The notes under the pieces: model-generated
What the model was told of the DNA's origin: nothing
The model's database searches: none
What the model saw: the letters and a program-made list of their open reading frames with translations, nothing else
Assembly (NCBI RefSeq): GCF_017848315.1
Contig: NZ_JAFKEC010000005.1
Coordinates: 1 to 64,000, forward strand
Direction: 5' to 3'
DNA from: Pseudomonas palmensis
GTDB taxonomy: Bacteria; Pseudomonadota; Gammaproteobacteria; Pseudomonadales; Pseudomonadaceae
DNA length: 64,000 bases
Translations under genes and position numbers: made by a program
Part shown: in pieces, positions 25,408-33,898 of the stretch
Numbering within the stretch: position 1 is the first letter of the stretch
How the letters are laid out: every line of letters begins with the position of its first letter

Positions 25408-26496
25408 ATGTTTGGTGGAAAGTGGCGAGAACAGGTCAACGCACAGGCGCGTGAGTTGCAGGAGCTGAAGCAGCAGAATCTGGCGCTCCAGCAGGAAAAC
25501 CAGCAACTGACCGATTTGCTGGCGCAAACCCAGGGTGAGCAGGCCGAGCTCAATGCCTACAGCCGTTACCAATGTGATCTGCACAGCAAGATGGGCATGT
25601 TCGACGAGTCGATGAAGCAGACCCGTGATGGGGTGGTCAGCCAGGCCGAAACCCTGCGCGGGGAGGTCGACCACCTCAAGGCCAACAGCGGCGTGTTCAG
25701 CGAGACGTCCGAACTGCTTTCGTCGTTCTCCACCTCGCTCACGCACATGGCCGGTCAAGGCGTGAGCAGTGTCGAGAGCGTGACCCACCTGCAGGCGCGG
25801 GTCAGCGAAATCAGCAGCATCGTGGGTTTGATCAAGGCCATTTCAGACCAGACCAACCTGCTGGCACTCAACGCTGCCATCGAGGCGGCGCGGGCCGGTG
25901 AGCAGGGGCGCGGGTTTGCGGTGGTGGCCGACGAGGTACGGGCCCTGGCCCAGCGCACCCACCAGGCCACCCAGGACATCAGCGTGCTGGTGGACGCCAT
26001 CAATGTCGATACCACGGCGGCGAGCAACTCGATCGGCAACCTCTCCAATGAAGCCACGCGCCTGGCTGGCGACGTGTCGACCTCGGCGCAGACCCTGGAC
26101 GAAATGGTGGTGATGGGGGACCACATGACCACCCTGATCGAGAACATGGCACTCAGTTCGTTCTGCGAGGCGGTCAAGCTCGACCACCTGTTGTTCAAGC
26201 TGATGGTGTACCTGCGCCTGTTCAATCAGGACCCGAACCTTGAGCTGTCGGACCACAAGCATTGCCGCCTGGGCAAGTGGTACCTGATGCCGGAAACCCA
26301 GCAGATCTACCAGCACGACCGGGCATTCGCCCAGCTCGACGACCCCCACCGTATCTGCCACGAATCGGCCAGCCATGCGCTGCACCAGGCGCAGCACAAG
26401 GACTGGAGCGCGGTGGTGGCCTCGCTGGACAGCATGGAGACCGCCAGCCTCAAGGTGAACCAGGTGCTGCAGGCGCTCGCCCATCGCGGCAACTGA
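25408..26496 (+). CDS. Soluble chemoreceptor-like protein with C-terminal CZB zinc-binding domain
   Basis: The 362-residue protein has no transmembrane segment. It begins with a coiled coil ([19 protein letters not shown]), followed by the receptor signalling domain (hairpin [20 protein letters not shown] near residue 150). It ends in a CZB domain (about 255-355) with a conserved His in KLDHLLFKL, then [10 protein letters not shown] and a [13 protein letters not shown] segment. The CZB domain binds zinc through His/Cys residues and in other bacteria senses hypochlorous acid or zinc. It is therefore a cytoplasmic oxidant- or metal-sensing receptor. GGGGAG at 8 bases supports the ATG at 25408. 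Confidence 0.9.
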   Translation: MFGGKWREQVNAQARELQELKQQNLALQQENQQLTDLLAQTQGEQAELNAYSRYQCDLHSKMGMFDESMKQTRDGVVSQAETLRGEVDHLKANSGVFSETSELLSSFSTSLTHMAGQGVSSVESVTHLQARVSEISSIVGLIKAISDQTNLLALNAAIEAARAGEQGRGFAVVADEVRALAQRTHQATQDISVLVDAINVDTTAASNSIGNLSNEATRLAGDVSTSAQTLDEMVVMGDHMTTLIENMALSSFCEAVKLDHLLFKLMVYLRLFNQDPNLELSDHKHCRLGKWYLMPETQQIYQHDRAFAQLDDPHRICHESASHALHQAQHKDWSAVVASLDSMETASLKVNQVLQALAHRGN

Positions 26497-26574
26497 TCGA
26501 CAGTTGCAGGCACCGGCGCGAGGGAGCAAAAGTGGTAGGATCCGTGCGATCGGATCGGGTAAAGGGAGTGCTGC

Positions 26575-26871
26575 ATGGTTGGGGAGCTGGATGAGCGCGA
26601 CGTCGCGCGTCGTTTCTGCGTTGTCTGTGCAGTCATCATTGCGGCGGTTGGTCTCTGTGCTTCCCTGTACTGCCTGTTGAGCCCGGCCAGCATGTTCCCC
26701 TCGCTGGGCCCGGTGCTGGCGATCTTCGCGCTGGCACTGACCAACCTGCTGTGCCTGCCACTGGTGTTTGCCTATTGGCTGTTGGCGTTCCGGCCTGATG
26801 GTGCTCGGGTGTTGCTGATCGTGCAGGGCATCGCAATGGCGGCATTTGTGCTGTGGTACAGCGTGGTTTGA
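26575..26871 (+). CDS. Small membrane protein, unknown
   Basis: The 98-residue protein has three hydrophobic helices (VVCAVIIAAVGLCASLYCLL, VLAIFALALTNLLCLPLVFA and VLLIVQGIAMAAFVLWYSVV) after a charged N-terminus (ELDERDVARR). GGGAG precedes the ATG. No family is recognised. It starts 78 bp after the CZB receptor gene on the same strand. Confidence 0.65.
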   Translation: MVGELDERDVARRFCVVCAVIIAAVGLCASLYCLLSPASMFPSLGPVLAIFALALTNLLCLPLVFAYWLLAFRPDGARVLLIVQGIAMAAFVLWYSVV

Positions 26872-26894
26872 CTGCAACTGTGCTGCAATGCAAA

Positions 26895-26929
26895 ACGCAA
26901 ACGTCCGGCACATGGCCGGACGTTTGCGT
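26895..26929 (-). terminator. Strong hairpin terminator
   Basis: A 15-bp perfect stem (ACGCAAACGTCCGGC with its complement at 26915-26929) has a 5-base loop. On the minus strand it is followed by TTTTG. It stands 13 bp after the stop of the glycine-zipper gene and also closes the convergent gene ending at 26871. Confidence 0.85.
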
Positions 26930-26942
26930 AGTGGCAGGCGAC

Positions 26943-27344
26943 TTAACGGTGGCGGTGCTTGCGCTTGTGCTTGCTGTTGCTTTGCCTGTTGTCATCTGCC
27001 AGATGATTGCCCACCGCGCCTCCGGCCGCGCCGCCCAGGCCGGCGCCGACGGTCGAACCGGTGGAGCCGCCCAACGCATTGCCGATCAACGAGCCGCCGG
27101 CCGACCCCAGGCCACCGCCCACGGCGGCCTGGGTGCGGTTGCCCTTGCGCGCACCGGCCGCGCTACCTGCAGCGCCACCCAGCCCGGCACCGATGGCGGC
27201 GCCGGTGCTGCCGCCGATCTGCTGGCCAACCACATTGCCCAGTGCGCCGCCTAGCCCGCCACCGATGGCGGTGGTGCCGTCGCCGGCAGCGGCAGTCAGG
27301 GGCAGCAGGATACCCAGGGCGAGGGTAGGCAGGGTGAAACGCAT
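26943..27344 (-). CDS. Glycine-zipper exported protein
   Basis: The 133-residue protein has a signal peptide (TLALGILLPLTAAAG) and at least four glycine-zipper units (IGGGLGGALGNVVGQQIGG, AAIGAGLGGAAGS, AVGGGLGSAGGSLIGNALGG, TVGAGLGGAAGGAVG). These form packed membrane-associated helices. The tail is very basic (KHKRKHRHR). Proteins of this type sit in or at the outer membrane and are often stress-induced; the exact role is unknown. Confidence 0.8.
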   Translation of the reverse strand: MRFTLPTLALGILLPLTAAAGDGTTAIGGGLGGALGNVVGQQIGGSTGAAIGAGLGGAAGSAAGARKGNRTQAAVGGGLGSAGGSLIGNALGGSTGSTVGAGLGGAAGGAVGNHLADDNRQSNSKHKRKHRHR

Positions 27345-27512
27345 GATGTGAACCTCAGGTACTTGATCTGCAAGATGATTTTTTGGTGCTGTTCAGACCG
27401 CGCGCTGAAGGTTTGGTTTCCCGTCGCGCCATTTAAAAACGTGGTGCGCCCTTGCGAGGCTTCGCGGGCCTCGGCGAAGATGGCCGATTGGCTTTTGCAC
27501 AGTGAGGTTGAT

Positions 27513-27704
27513 ATGGCGCAGTACAAGACCGTTGGCGAGCTGGTGGCAGCCTTGTCGCGGCTTCCACAGGATGCACGGGTGGTGGTTCAGGGTGGCCTGG
27601 GCCTGAAGGACATCAGCCTGTTCGGGGCAGGACAGGTCCAGATCGAGTTCAAGGAGCAGATCATCGACTCCTCGCCGTCGTGGGTAGTGTTCGTCAAGCA
27701 GTGA
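27513..27704 (+). CDS. Small conserved soluble protein, unknown
   Basis: The 63-residue product (YKTVGELVAALSRLPQDARV at the start) has the composition of a compact alpha/beta domain. The pattern recalls small proteins that begin 'TVGELIEALQ.LPQDA.V', but no function is known. GAGG precedes the ATG at 27513; the frame is open back to 27348. Confidence 0.65.
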   Translation: MAQYKTVGELVAALSRLPQDARVVVQGGLGLKDISLFGAGQVQIEFKEQIIDSSPSWVVFVKQ

Positions 27705-27725
27705 CTTCTGCAGGCTGTGCTAGCG

Positions 27726-27771
27726 TGTACAGATACGGCAATTAACTTGTACATAAAATTTTCCATGTGCA
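27726..27771 (+). promoter_or_regulatory. TGTACA repeat cluster, candidate light-regulator (PplR/LitR) operator
   Basis: TGTACA at 27726-27731 and 27748-27753 and TGTGCA at 27766-27771 lie 47-92 bp before the chalcone-isomerase-like gene. The last two are spaced as TGTACA-N12-TGTGCA, one base off the direct repeat T(G/A)TACA-N12-TGTACA described for PplR binding in P. putida when read on the minus strand. The same motif occurs at the promoter of the convergent operon (33899-33954). Confidence 0.55.
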
Positions 27772-27817
27772 AGTATCGCCGCACCCCCCCGCCCAAGGGC
27801 CTGCCAGGGAGTACCGC

Positions 27818-28351
27818 ATGCGACCGCCACCCATCGCGCTGTGCAGGCTGCTGTTGCTGATCGGTGTGCTGGCCTGCGGTTACGCCCAGGCGGGGTGGCG
27901 GGCCGACCTGCCGGATGCGCTTCTGGTAGGCAGTGCTGAATTCAGGACCTGGGGCCTGGATATCTATACGGCGCGATTGTGGGCCCCCGGTGCACGCTTG
28001 AATGAGGGCGATGGCTTCGCCCTCGAGATCACCTACCGGCGCGCGGTCAGTCGCGAGCGGTTGGTCAAGGTCAGCCTCGAGGAGATCCAGCGTCTGTCTG
28101 CCACCCCGCTGACGGCAGCGCAACGGGACCAGTGGCAGGCGCAGATGCAGCAGGCGTTCGTGGATGTCGAGGCGGGTATGCGCATCACGGGCGTGTACGT
28201 TCCCGGGCTTGGCTGTCGCTTTTATGTGGGGGAGCGCCTGCAGCACGAAGTGCGTGACCAGGCATTCGCCCGTGCGTTCTTCGCCATCTGGCTGGACCCT
28301 CGCAGCCGCTACCCCGACTTGCGTCGGCAACTCCTTGGAGCTTCCCCATGA
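27818..28351 (+). CDS. Chalcone-isomerase-like periplasmic protein
   Basis: The 177-residue protein has a signal peptide (LLLLIGVLACGYAQA) and a CHI-like (chalcone isomerase-like, CHI_3) domain: GSAEFRTWGLDIYTARLW near the start, EITYRRAVSRERLVKVSLEE in the middle, and AFFAIWLDPRSRYPDLRR at the end. The bacterial family is not a chalcone isomerase; it probably binds fatty acids or other lipids, as plant FAP proteins do. It overlaps the next gene by 4 bp (ATGA). With the convergent Cfa-type methyltransferase operon it forms a lipid-related set. Confidence 0.85.
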   Translation: MRPPPIALCRLLLLIGVLACGYAQAGWRADLPDALLVGSAEFRTWGLDIYTARLWAPGARLNEGDGFALEITYRRAVSRERLVKVSLEEIQRLSATPLTAAQRDQWQAQMQQAFVDVEAGMRITGVYVPGLGCRFYVGERLQHEVRDQAFARAFFAIWLDPRSRYPDLRRQLLGASP

Positions 28352-28872
28352 AAGCCTGGTACCTGTTGGTGTTCCTGCTGTTGGCCGGCTGCGGCAATGT
28401 CGATGTCGAGGCTTACCGCAACCAGTCACCGGCGTTCGACCTGCGTCAGTACTTCAACGGCCGCGTCGACGGCTGGGGCATCGTGCAGAAGCGTTCCGGC
28501 GAGGTCATCAAGCGTTTTCACGTGCTGATCGAAGGGCGCAGCGAAGGCGATAACGTGGTGCTGAACGAGCACTTCACCTACAGCGACGGCACCCGGCAGC
28601 AACGCACCTGGACCATTCGCCCGGACGGCCCGGGACGTTGGCGCGGCACGGCCGGGGATGTGGTGGAAGAGGCGCGCGGGCAGAACGCCGGTTTCGCCTT
28701 GCGCTGGCAGTACGTGCTCGACGTACCGGTGGACGGCAAGACCTGGGCCATCCGCTTCGACGACTGGATGTACCTGCTGGACGATAACACCCTGGCCAAC
28801 CGCTCCTACATGACCAAGTTCGGCATCGAAGTCGGGCAGGTCACCTTGTTCTTTCGCAAGCAGGTGCAGTAG
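28348..28872 (+). CDS. DUF3833 family lipoprotein
   Basis: The 174-residue protein has a lipoprotein signal (YLLVFLLLAGC). The DUF3833 core follows: FDLRQYFNGRVDGWGIVQKR, then TIRPDGPGRWRGTAGDVVEEA and IRFDDWMYLLDDNTLANRS. Its fold is a lipocalin-like barrel by family knowledge, and its function is unknown. It is translationally coupled to the chalcone-isomerase-like gene. Its last 32 bp overlap the convergent DUF2878 gene. Homologues usually travel with the same neighbours seen here. Confidence 0.88.
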   Translation: MKAWYLLVFLLLAGCGNVDVEAYRNQSPAFDLRQYFNGRVDGWGIVQKRSGEVIKRFHVLIEGRSEGDNVVLNEHFTYSDGTRQQRTWTIRPDGPGRWRGTAGDVVEEARGQNAGFALRWQYVLDVPVDGKTWAIRFDDWMYLLDDNTLANRSYMTKFGIEVGQVTLFFRKQVQ

Positions 28873-29341
28873 GCCGGCCGAGACGGTGCAGTACCGGCAG
28901 CAGCAAGGCCCACACGGCGGCAAGCACCAGCAGGCTCGGCCAGGTGCCCAATGGCAGCCCGGCACCGGCAAGCTGCACACCGCCCCAGTAGGACAACGGG
29001 CCGCCCACCGCGCCCAGCAGGCTGGCCCGCCACCAGGGGTTGGCGGTCCAGTGCAGGCTGTGGCGCAAGGTGCAGGCGAACACCGGCCACAGCAACAGCA
29101 GCCAGAACGGCGGCAGCCAACGATGACCGCCAAACTCGAACACCCCAAGCGCCAGCAGCAGGCTGTCGGTCAGCCAGCCGCACAGGCTGACGGCGACGAT
29201 CAGGCGCACCTCGCCGGGCTTGGCCAGGCAGCTCAGGTGCGTCACCAGGCAGGCCACTGCCACTGCCAGCAAGGCGGGGTGGCGAGCACCCAGCACGCAG
29301 GCGAACCAGCCAAGCTGAAACAGCAGCGCATTGCCCAGCAC
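28841..29341 (-). CDS. DUF2878 family membrane protein
   Basis: The protein of about 166 residues has several helices (LLFQLGWFACVLG, LLAVAVACLVTHLSCLA, WLPPFWLLLLWPVFACTL and LLVLAAVWALLLPVLH) and the DUF2878 pattern LGVFEFGGHRWLPPFWL. The start is uncertain: GTG 29341 is proposed, 27 bp after the preceding methyltransferase stop, but an upstream non-ATG start overlapping that gene is possible. It is the last gene of the minus-strand operon. Its function is unknown; its link to the methyltransferase suggests a membrane-lipid role. Confidence 0.75.
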   Translation of the reverse strand: MLGNALLFQLGWFACVLGARHPALLAVAVACLVTHLSCLAKPGEVRLIVAVSLCGWLTDSLLLALGVFEFGGHRWLPPFWLLLLWPVFACTLRHSLHWTANPWWRASLLGAVGGPLSYWGGVQLAGAGLPLGTWPSLLVLAAVWALLLPVLHRLGRPTAPACERTR

Positions 29342-29367
29342 CGCTGCCCAATGCGCTGTCCGCCGGT

Positions 29368-30639
29368 TCAGCCTGGTTGCCCCAGCAGCGGTGCGGGCCG
29401 TGCGCCGGCCTTGGCCAACAACAGCTGGGCGGTGCCGATGGCACGCTCCAGAAAGCCCCCCTCGCAGTAGCACAGGTAGAACTCCCACAAGCGGTAGAAC
29501 GTGTCGTCATAACCCAGCGCCTGCAACGGCTGGCGCGCCTGCTGCAGGTTCTGGTGCCAGCAGCGCAGGGTGCGCGCATAGTGCAGGCCGAATTCTTCCA
29601 TGTGGTGCAGGTTCAGATCGGTGTCGCGGCCCATCACCTGCAGCATCACCCCTACCGAAGGCAGGGCGCCGCCCGGAAAGATGTAGCGCTGGATGAAGTC
29701 GACCGAGCGGCACGCCTGTGCGTAGCGCTGTTCGCGGATGGTGATGCTCTGCAGCAGCATCAGGCCATCGGGCTTGAGCAGCCGCGCGCATTGCCTGAAG
29801 TAGCTGCTGAGGTAGCGATGGCCGACAGCTTCGATCATCTCGATGGAAACCAGCTTGTCGTACTGGCCCTGCAGGTCGCGGTAATCCTCCAGCAGCAGGG
29901 TGATGCGGTCCTGCAGGCCGGCTTCGTCGATGCGTCGACGGGCATAGGCGAACTGTTCGACCGACACCGTGGTGGTGGTTACCCGGCAGCCGTGGTGACG
30001 TGCCGCGTAAATGGCCAGGCCGCCCCAGCCGGTGCCGATCTCCAGCAGGTGATCGTCGCGGGTGAGGGCGAGCTTCTGGCAGATGCGCTGCAACTTGTAG
30101 TGCTGGGCCTGTTCCAGGGTATCGTCGGCCCCCTGAAACATGGCCGCCGAGTACATCATGCTCGGGTCCAGCAGGCGCTCGAACAGTTCGTTGCCCAGGT
30201 CGTAATGGGCGGCGATGTTGCGTCTGGCGCCGCGCCGGGTATTGCGGTTGAGCCAGTGCAGGCCATGCAGCAGCGGGCGCCCCAGGCGTGTCAGCCCGCC
30301 TTCCAGGCCGTCGAGTACCTCCAGGTTCGCCACCAGCACGCGGACCACGGCGGTGAGGTCCGGGCTGGTCCAGTAGCCGTGGACGTAGGCTTCGCCTGCG
30401 CCAATCGAGCCGTTGCTGGCCACCAGGCCCCATAGCGCGTCGTCCACTACCTGGACATGCCCTTGCAGGCTCGCGCCGGCGTTGCCGAAGTGGTGCACCA
30501 CATTGGCTTCGATGACCACCAGTGCGCCGTGGCGCAGGCGTTCGAGCTGGCGCAGCACAGCGCGCCGCAGCAGCATCACGCCGATGCCGTTGCCGGCGGA
30601 CGCGAAGCGTTTTGCCGGGATTGCCTCAGGGCTCTTCAT
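29368..30639 (-). CDS. Cfa-family SAM-dependent fatty-acyl methyltransferase (UfaM-like)
   Basis: The 423-residue enzyme is of the cyclopropane-fatty-acid-synthase family: HYDLGNELFERLLDPSMMYS (substrate loop), LLEIGTGWGGLAIYAARHHG (SAM motif I), and SIEMIEAVGHRYLSSYFRQC. Cfa enzymes act on the double bond of membrane phospholipid acyl chains. The genomic setting (FAD oxidoreductase, DUF1365, SDR, SnoaL-like, CHI-like, DUF3833) matches the light- or singlet-oxygen-linked sets that make methylated and furan fatty acids, where the methyltransferase is called UfaM, rather than the housekeeping cfa gene. AAGGA before 30639 sets the start, overlapping the upstream gene by 14 bp. Confidence 0.88.
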   Translation of the reverse strand: MKSPEAIPAKRFASAGNGIGVMLLRRAVLRQLERLRHGALVVIEANVVHHFGNAGASLQGHVQVVDDALWGLVASNGSIGAGEAYVHGYWTSPDLTAVVRVLVANLEVLDGLEGGLTRLGRPLLHGLHWLNRNTRRGARRNIAAHYDLGNELFERLLDPSMMYSAAMFQGADDTLEQAQHYKLQRICQKLALTRDDHLLEIGTGWGGLAIYAARHHGCRVTTTTVSVEQFAYARRRIDEAGLQDRITLLLEDYRDLQGQYDKLVSIEMIEAVGHRYLSSYFRQCARLLKPDGLMLLQSITIREQRYAQACRSVDFIQRYIFPGGALPSVGVMLQVMGRDTDLNLHHMEEFGLHYARTLRCWHQNLQQARQPLQALGYDDTFYRLWEFYLCYCEGGFLERAIGTAQLLLAKAGARPAPLLGQPG

Positions 30640-31441
30640 GGGGGGTGTCCTTTGCGCTGTCGGGTGCATTGATCGGTTTGGCTCGCCGCCAGGTGCCCCG
30701 GGCGGCGAAGTGGTCGAACAGGCGATGACGCTTGAGCAGCAGGCGCAACGCCTGCCAATGGATGGCCAGCAGGGTCTTGGCGGTCATCCACGGGAAGCTC
30801 AGCAGGTGCCGGTGCAGGCTGCGTCGGTCCAACTCGATGCGCGCCAGGTTCAGCACGGCGCTGAACACCCGGGTGTGTGCCTGCCAGTCCTCCATGCGCA
30901 CACGGATACGCGCTGCAGGTGTGCAGAAGTGCATGCGGTATTCCAGGTCGGCGGGCAGGAACGGCGACACATGAAACGCCTTGGCCACGCTGAAGTTCCA
31001 CGGCCCCGGGCCGTCGGCGGGCAACACGTAGTGAAAGCGTTCGCGCCAGGGCGTGTTGGTGACCTCGCAGAGAATCGCAGCCAGACGCCCGTCACCTTCA
31101 AAGCAGTAGAAAAAGCTCACCGGGTTGAAGGCCAGGCCCCAGCTGCGGGGTTGGGTCAGTACGCACACCGGCCCTTGGGGGCGGTGGTGCAGCACCTGTT
31201 CGAGCAGGTCCAGCACGGCGCTCTTGAGGGGCGTGCCCTGGTGAGTGGCGGCTGGCAGATAGTCCCGCTCGTCGAAGGCAAAGGCGCTCCACCGGCCCCC
31301 GCCGGCCAGCCTCGACAGCGCTGGCAGCTGCGCCTGCTCGTCCAGGTCCAGGTACAGCAGGCCGATGCGGTAGGCAAAGCCGAAATCCCCCCTGGCGGGG
31401 CGGCGGTGGCTGACCCAGCCCTGGTAGAGCGCGCTGTTCAC
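30626..31441 (-). CDS. DUF1365 family protein
   Basis: The 271-residue protein has the DUF1365 layout: LYQGWVSHRRPARGDFGFAY at the N-terminus, SWGLAFNPVSFFYCF in the middle, then EVTNTPWRERFHYVL and FHVSPFLPADLEYRMHF. A GTG start overlaps the upstream stop by 4 bp (GTGA), so translation is coupled. The family is regularly encoded between an FAD oxidoreductase and a Cfa-type enzyme. Its biochemical role is not established; assistance in acyl-chain modification is inferred. Confidence 0.9.
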   Translation of the reverse strand: MNSALYQGWVSHRRPARGDFGFAYRIGLLYLDLDEQAQLPALSRLAGGGRWSAFAFDERDYLPAATHQGTPLKSAVLDLLEQVLHHRPQGPVCVLTQPRSWGLAFNPVSFFYCFEGDGRLAAILCEVTNTPWRERFHYVLPADGPGPWNFSVAKAFHVSPFLPADLEYRMHFCTPAARIRVRMEDWQAHTRVFSAVLNLARIELDRRSLHRHLLSFPWMTAKTLLAIHWQALRLLLKRHRLFDHFAARGTWRRAKPINAPDSAKDTPHEEP

Positions 31442-32685
31442 AACTGCTCACCAAATTGTGCGGCCACGCGCAGCGCGCTGACCACGCCGTCTTCATGAAA
31501 GCCGTTGCCCCAGTACGCGCCGCAGTAGTAGCTGTGTCGGGCACCGCACAGTTCGGCGTGACGCGCCTGGGCCCGTACCCCGGCCAGGCTGAACTGCGGG
31601 TGGGCATAGGTGTAGCGGCCAAGGACCTTGCCGGGGTCGATGGCGCCGGTCTGGTTGAGGCTCACGCAGAAGGTCTGCGGGGCATCGATGCCCTGCAGAA
31701 TGTTCATGTTGTAGGTGACGGCGGCCGGCTGGGACTGCGAGCCGCCCAGGCGGTAGTTCCAGCTGGCCCAGGCCAGGGGACGACGCGGCAGCAGGCGGGT
31801 GTCGGTGTGCAGGACCACGTCGTTGTCGGCATAGCGCAGCGCGCCAAGAATCTCGCGCTCGGCCTGGCTGGGATCATGCAGCATCAGCAGCGCCTGGTCG
31901 CTGTGGCAGGCGAACACCACCTTGTCGTAACGCTCCATGCCTGCTCGGCTGAACAGGCTGACACCGTCGGCATCGCGGGTCACGCCCAGTACAGGGCAGT
32001 TGAGGCGAATGCGTTCGGCAAACGGTGCGCACAGCGGGGCCAGGTAACTGCGCGAGCCACCTTCCACTACCCGCCATTGCGGGCGGTCGTTGACCGACAG
32101 CAGCCCGTGGTGCTTGAAGAAGCGCACGAAAAACTGCAGCGGGAAGCCCAGCATCTGCGCCAGTGGCATCGACCAGATGGCGGCCCCCATCGGCACGATG
32201 TAGTGGTCGATGAAACGCTCGCCGTAGCCGTTCATGTACAGGTAGTCGCCCAGCGAAAGGGTGTCGTTGACTCGCTGCTGCTCCAGGTCGTTCAGGGCCT
32301 GGCGATTGAAGCGCAGGATGTCGTAGAGCATGCCCCAGAAGGGCGGCGACAACAGGTTGCGGCGCTGCGCGAAGAGGCTGTTGAGGGTGTTGCCGTTGTA
32401 CTCGTGGGCGGTCTGCGGGTCGTGGACCGAAAAGCTCATTTCGGTAGGGCGCGAGGCGATGCCCAGCTGATCGAGCAGGCGGATGAAGTTGGGGTAGGTC
32501 CAGTCGTTGAACACGATGAACCCGGTATCCACCGCGTAGTGTCGCTCGCCAAGCTGCACGTCGACGGTATGGGTGTGCCCGCCAATCCGGTCACTGGACT
32601 CGTACAGCGTGATGGCGTGCTGGCGCTGCAGCAGGTGGGCGCAGGTAAGCCCGGCGATACCGCTGCCGATGATGGCTATCTTCAT
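31438..32685 (-). CDS. FAD-dependent oxidoreductase (amine-oxidase/desaturase-like)
   Basis: The 415-residue flavoprotein has the dinucleotide-binding motif [17 protein letters not shown] at its start and a second segment DRIGGHTHTVDV. The C-terminal part includes YAHPQFSLAGV and YYCGAYWGNGFHEDG. The group is annotated as NAD(P)-binding amine-oxidase-like; in furan-fatty-acid gene sets a related flavoprotein is proposed to desaturate the methylated acyl chain. It overlaps both neighbours by 4 bp, within a fully coupled operon. A longer frame to 32865 is rejected because the Rossmann motif should be N-terminal. Confidence 0.88.
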   Translation of the reverse strand: MKIAIIGSGIAGLTCAHLLQRQHAITLYESSDRIGGHTHTVDVQLGERHYAVDTGFIVFNDWTYPNFIRLLDQLGIASRPTEMSFSVHDPQTAHEYNGNTLNSLFAQRRNLLSPPFWGMLYDILRFNRQALNDLEQQRVNDTLSLGDYLYMNGYGERFIDHYIVPMGAAIWSMPLAQMLGFPLQFFVRFFKHHGLLSVNDRPQWRVVEGGSRSYLAPLCAPFAERIRLNCPVLGVTRDADGVSLFSRAGMERYDKVVFACHSDQALLMLHDPSQAEREILGALRYADNDVVLHTDTRLLPRRPLAWASWNYRLGGSQSQPAAVTYNMNILQGIDAPQTFCVSLNQTGAIDPGKVLGRYTYAHPQFSLAGVRAQARHAELCGARHSYYCGAYWGNGFHEDGVVSALRVAAQFGEQL

Positions 32686-33446
32686 GGGTGGGGTTCCTGG
32701 CGCAGTGGCCGTGACAGGTGCTTGCCCAGTGCCAGTTGCAGGCTCACCGGCAGCAGCGCGACCAGGCGCAGGCCGGCGATGAACAGGAGCGGAAATGCAA
32801 TGGTGTACGGGCGCTTGTGCAGGCGCCGGGCAATATGGCGTGCGGCCTTTTCGGCGGGCCAGCACAGCGGCATGGGGAAGTCGTTGCGCCGGGTCAGCGG
32901 GGTGTCGACGAAGCCCGGGCTGACCAGCGTCACGGCAATGCCTTCGCGGGCCAGGTCGATGCGCAGCGATTCGAACAGGTAGCGCACCGCGGCCTTGGAG
33001 GCGCCATAGGCACCGGCGCGGGGCAGCGCCAGAAAGGTCACGGCGCTGGCCACGGCCACCAGGTGCGGCTGTCGGCCCTGGCGCAGCAGGGGCAGGGCAG
33101 CCTCCACGCAGTGGCTGGCACTGAACAGGTTGGAAGCCACCACGCGCTCGACCATGGCGGCTTCGAAGGCTTCGCTGTCCAGGTACTCGCAGGTGCCGGC
33201 GTTGAGTATCACCTGGTCCAGGCCACCCCAGGCCTGGGCGATCTGCTGGGCGATCGCGCGCACCTGGTCACCCTCGCGAAGGTCGCCCGGTACCACCAGT
33301 ACCTGGTCGGGGTAGCGCTGCGCCAATGCCTGCAAGGGCTGGACATTGCGCGCGCTGACCGCCAGGCGATGCCCCTGGGCCAGCAGCAGGGGGGCCAGTG
33401 CCGCACCAATGCCGCTGCTGGCGCCGGTCAGCCAGATGCGTCTCAT
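32682..33446 (-). CDS. Short-chain dehydrogenase/reductase
   Basis: The 254-residue SDR has the cofactor motif TGASSGIGAALA and the catalytic Y-x-x-x-K in AYGASKAAVRYLFESLR. An Asn lies in LNAGTCEY (NAG). Ser is in VASAVTFLALPRAG. A basic residue after strand 2 (SARN) suggests NADPH. It overlaps the upstream and downstream genes by 4 bp each. The substrate is unknown; a keto-lipid intermediate is conceivable. Confidence 0.9.
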   Translation of the reverse strand: MRRIWLTGASSGIGAALAPLLLAQGHRLAVSARNVQPLQALAQRYPDQVLVVPGDLREGDQVRAIAQQIAQAWGGLDQVILNAGTCEYLDSEAFEAAMVERVVASNLFSASHCVEAALPLLRQGRQPHLVAVASAVTFLALPRAGAYGASKAAVRYLFESLRIDLAREGIAVTLVSPGFVDTPLTRRNDFPMPLCWPAEKAARHIARRLHKRPYTIAFPLLFIAGLRLVALLPVSLQLALGKHLSRPLRQEPHP

Positions 33447-33865
33447 GCCAGCCTCCGCTTGAGCCAGCCGATCACGCTGCCCATCACCGGCAGGTGCTCG
33501 TACAGCAGCGCCCCGGCGTCGAAGTAGTCATGGTGCAGGTAGACCTTGTCGCGCCACATCAGGTGCGAGCAACCCTGTACCTGAACCGGGCGCCCACCGT
33601 TCAGGCGCGCATGCCGGTAGTGCAGGGTCCAGCGCAGGTAGCCCTTCCCGTCGTCGACCTGGTCATAACCGTGGAACTCGAAGCGCACCTGATCGACGTT
33701 GGCGTACAGCTGAGCGAAATAATCCTGCAGCGCGGCCATGCCGTGGATCTGATGCAGCGGGTCACGGAACTGGACATCGTCGCTGTACAACTCGCACAGC
33801 ACACCCAGGTTGTGCGCGTCGATGGCGCAGAATCGCTCTGCAAAGCGTTTGAGATACTCGGACAT
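33443..33865 (-). CDS. SnoaL/NTF2-like protein
   Basis: The 140-residue protein has the NTF2-like fold pattern: YLKRFAERFCAIDAHNLGVL, DDVQFRDPLHQIHGMAALQD, then FEFHGYDQV and WRDKVYLHHDYFDAG. Such proteins are small isomerases, hydratases or binding proteins with a conical pocket. It is the first gene of the minus-strand operon and its promoter holds three TGTACA sites. The start at 33865 is preferred; a GTG 3 codons earlier is possible. Confidence 0.85.
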   Translation of the reverse strand: MSEYLKRFAERFCAIDAHNLGVLCELYSDDVQFRDPLHQIHGMAALQDYFAQLYANVDQVRFEFHGYDQVDDGKGYLRWTLHYRHARLNGGRPVQVQGCSHLMWRDKVYLHHDYFDAGALLYEHLPVMGSVIGWLKRRLA

Positions 33866-33898
33866 TGCCTGCACCCATGACCATTGTGGTCATTTAGT

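Noticed and set aside
26943..27344. Repeat array (CRISPR-like) in the glycine-zipper gene
   Set aside because: The repeated DNA is explained by Gly/Ala-rich coding repeats in one frame with a signal peptide; there are no uniform spacers.
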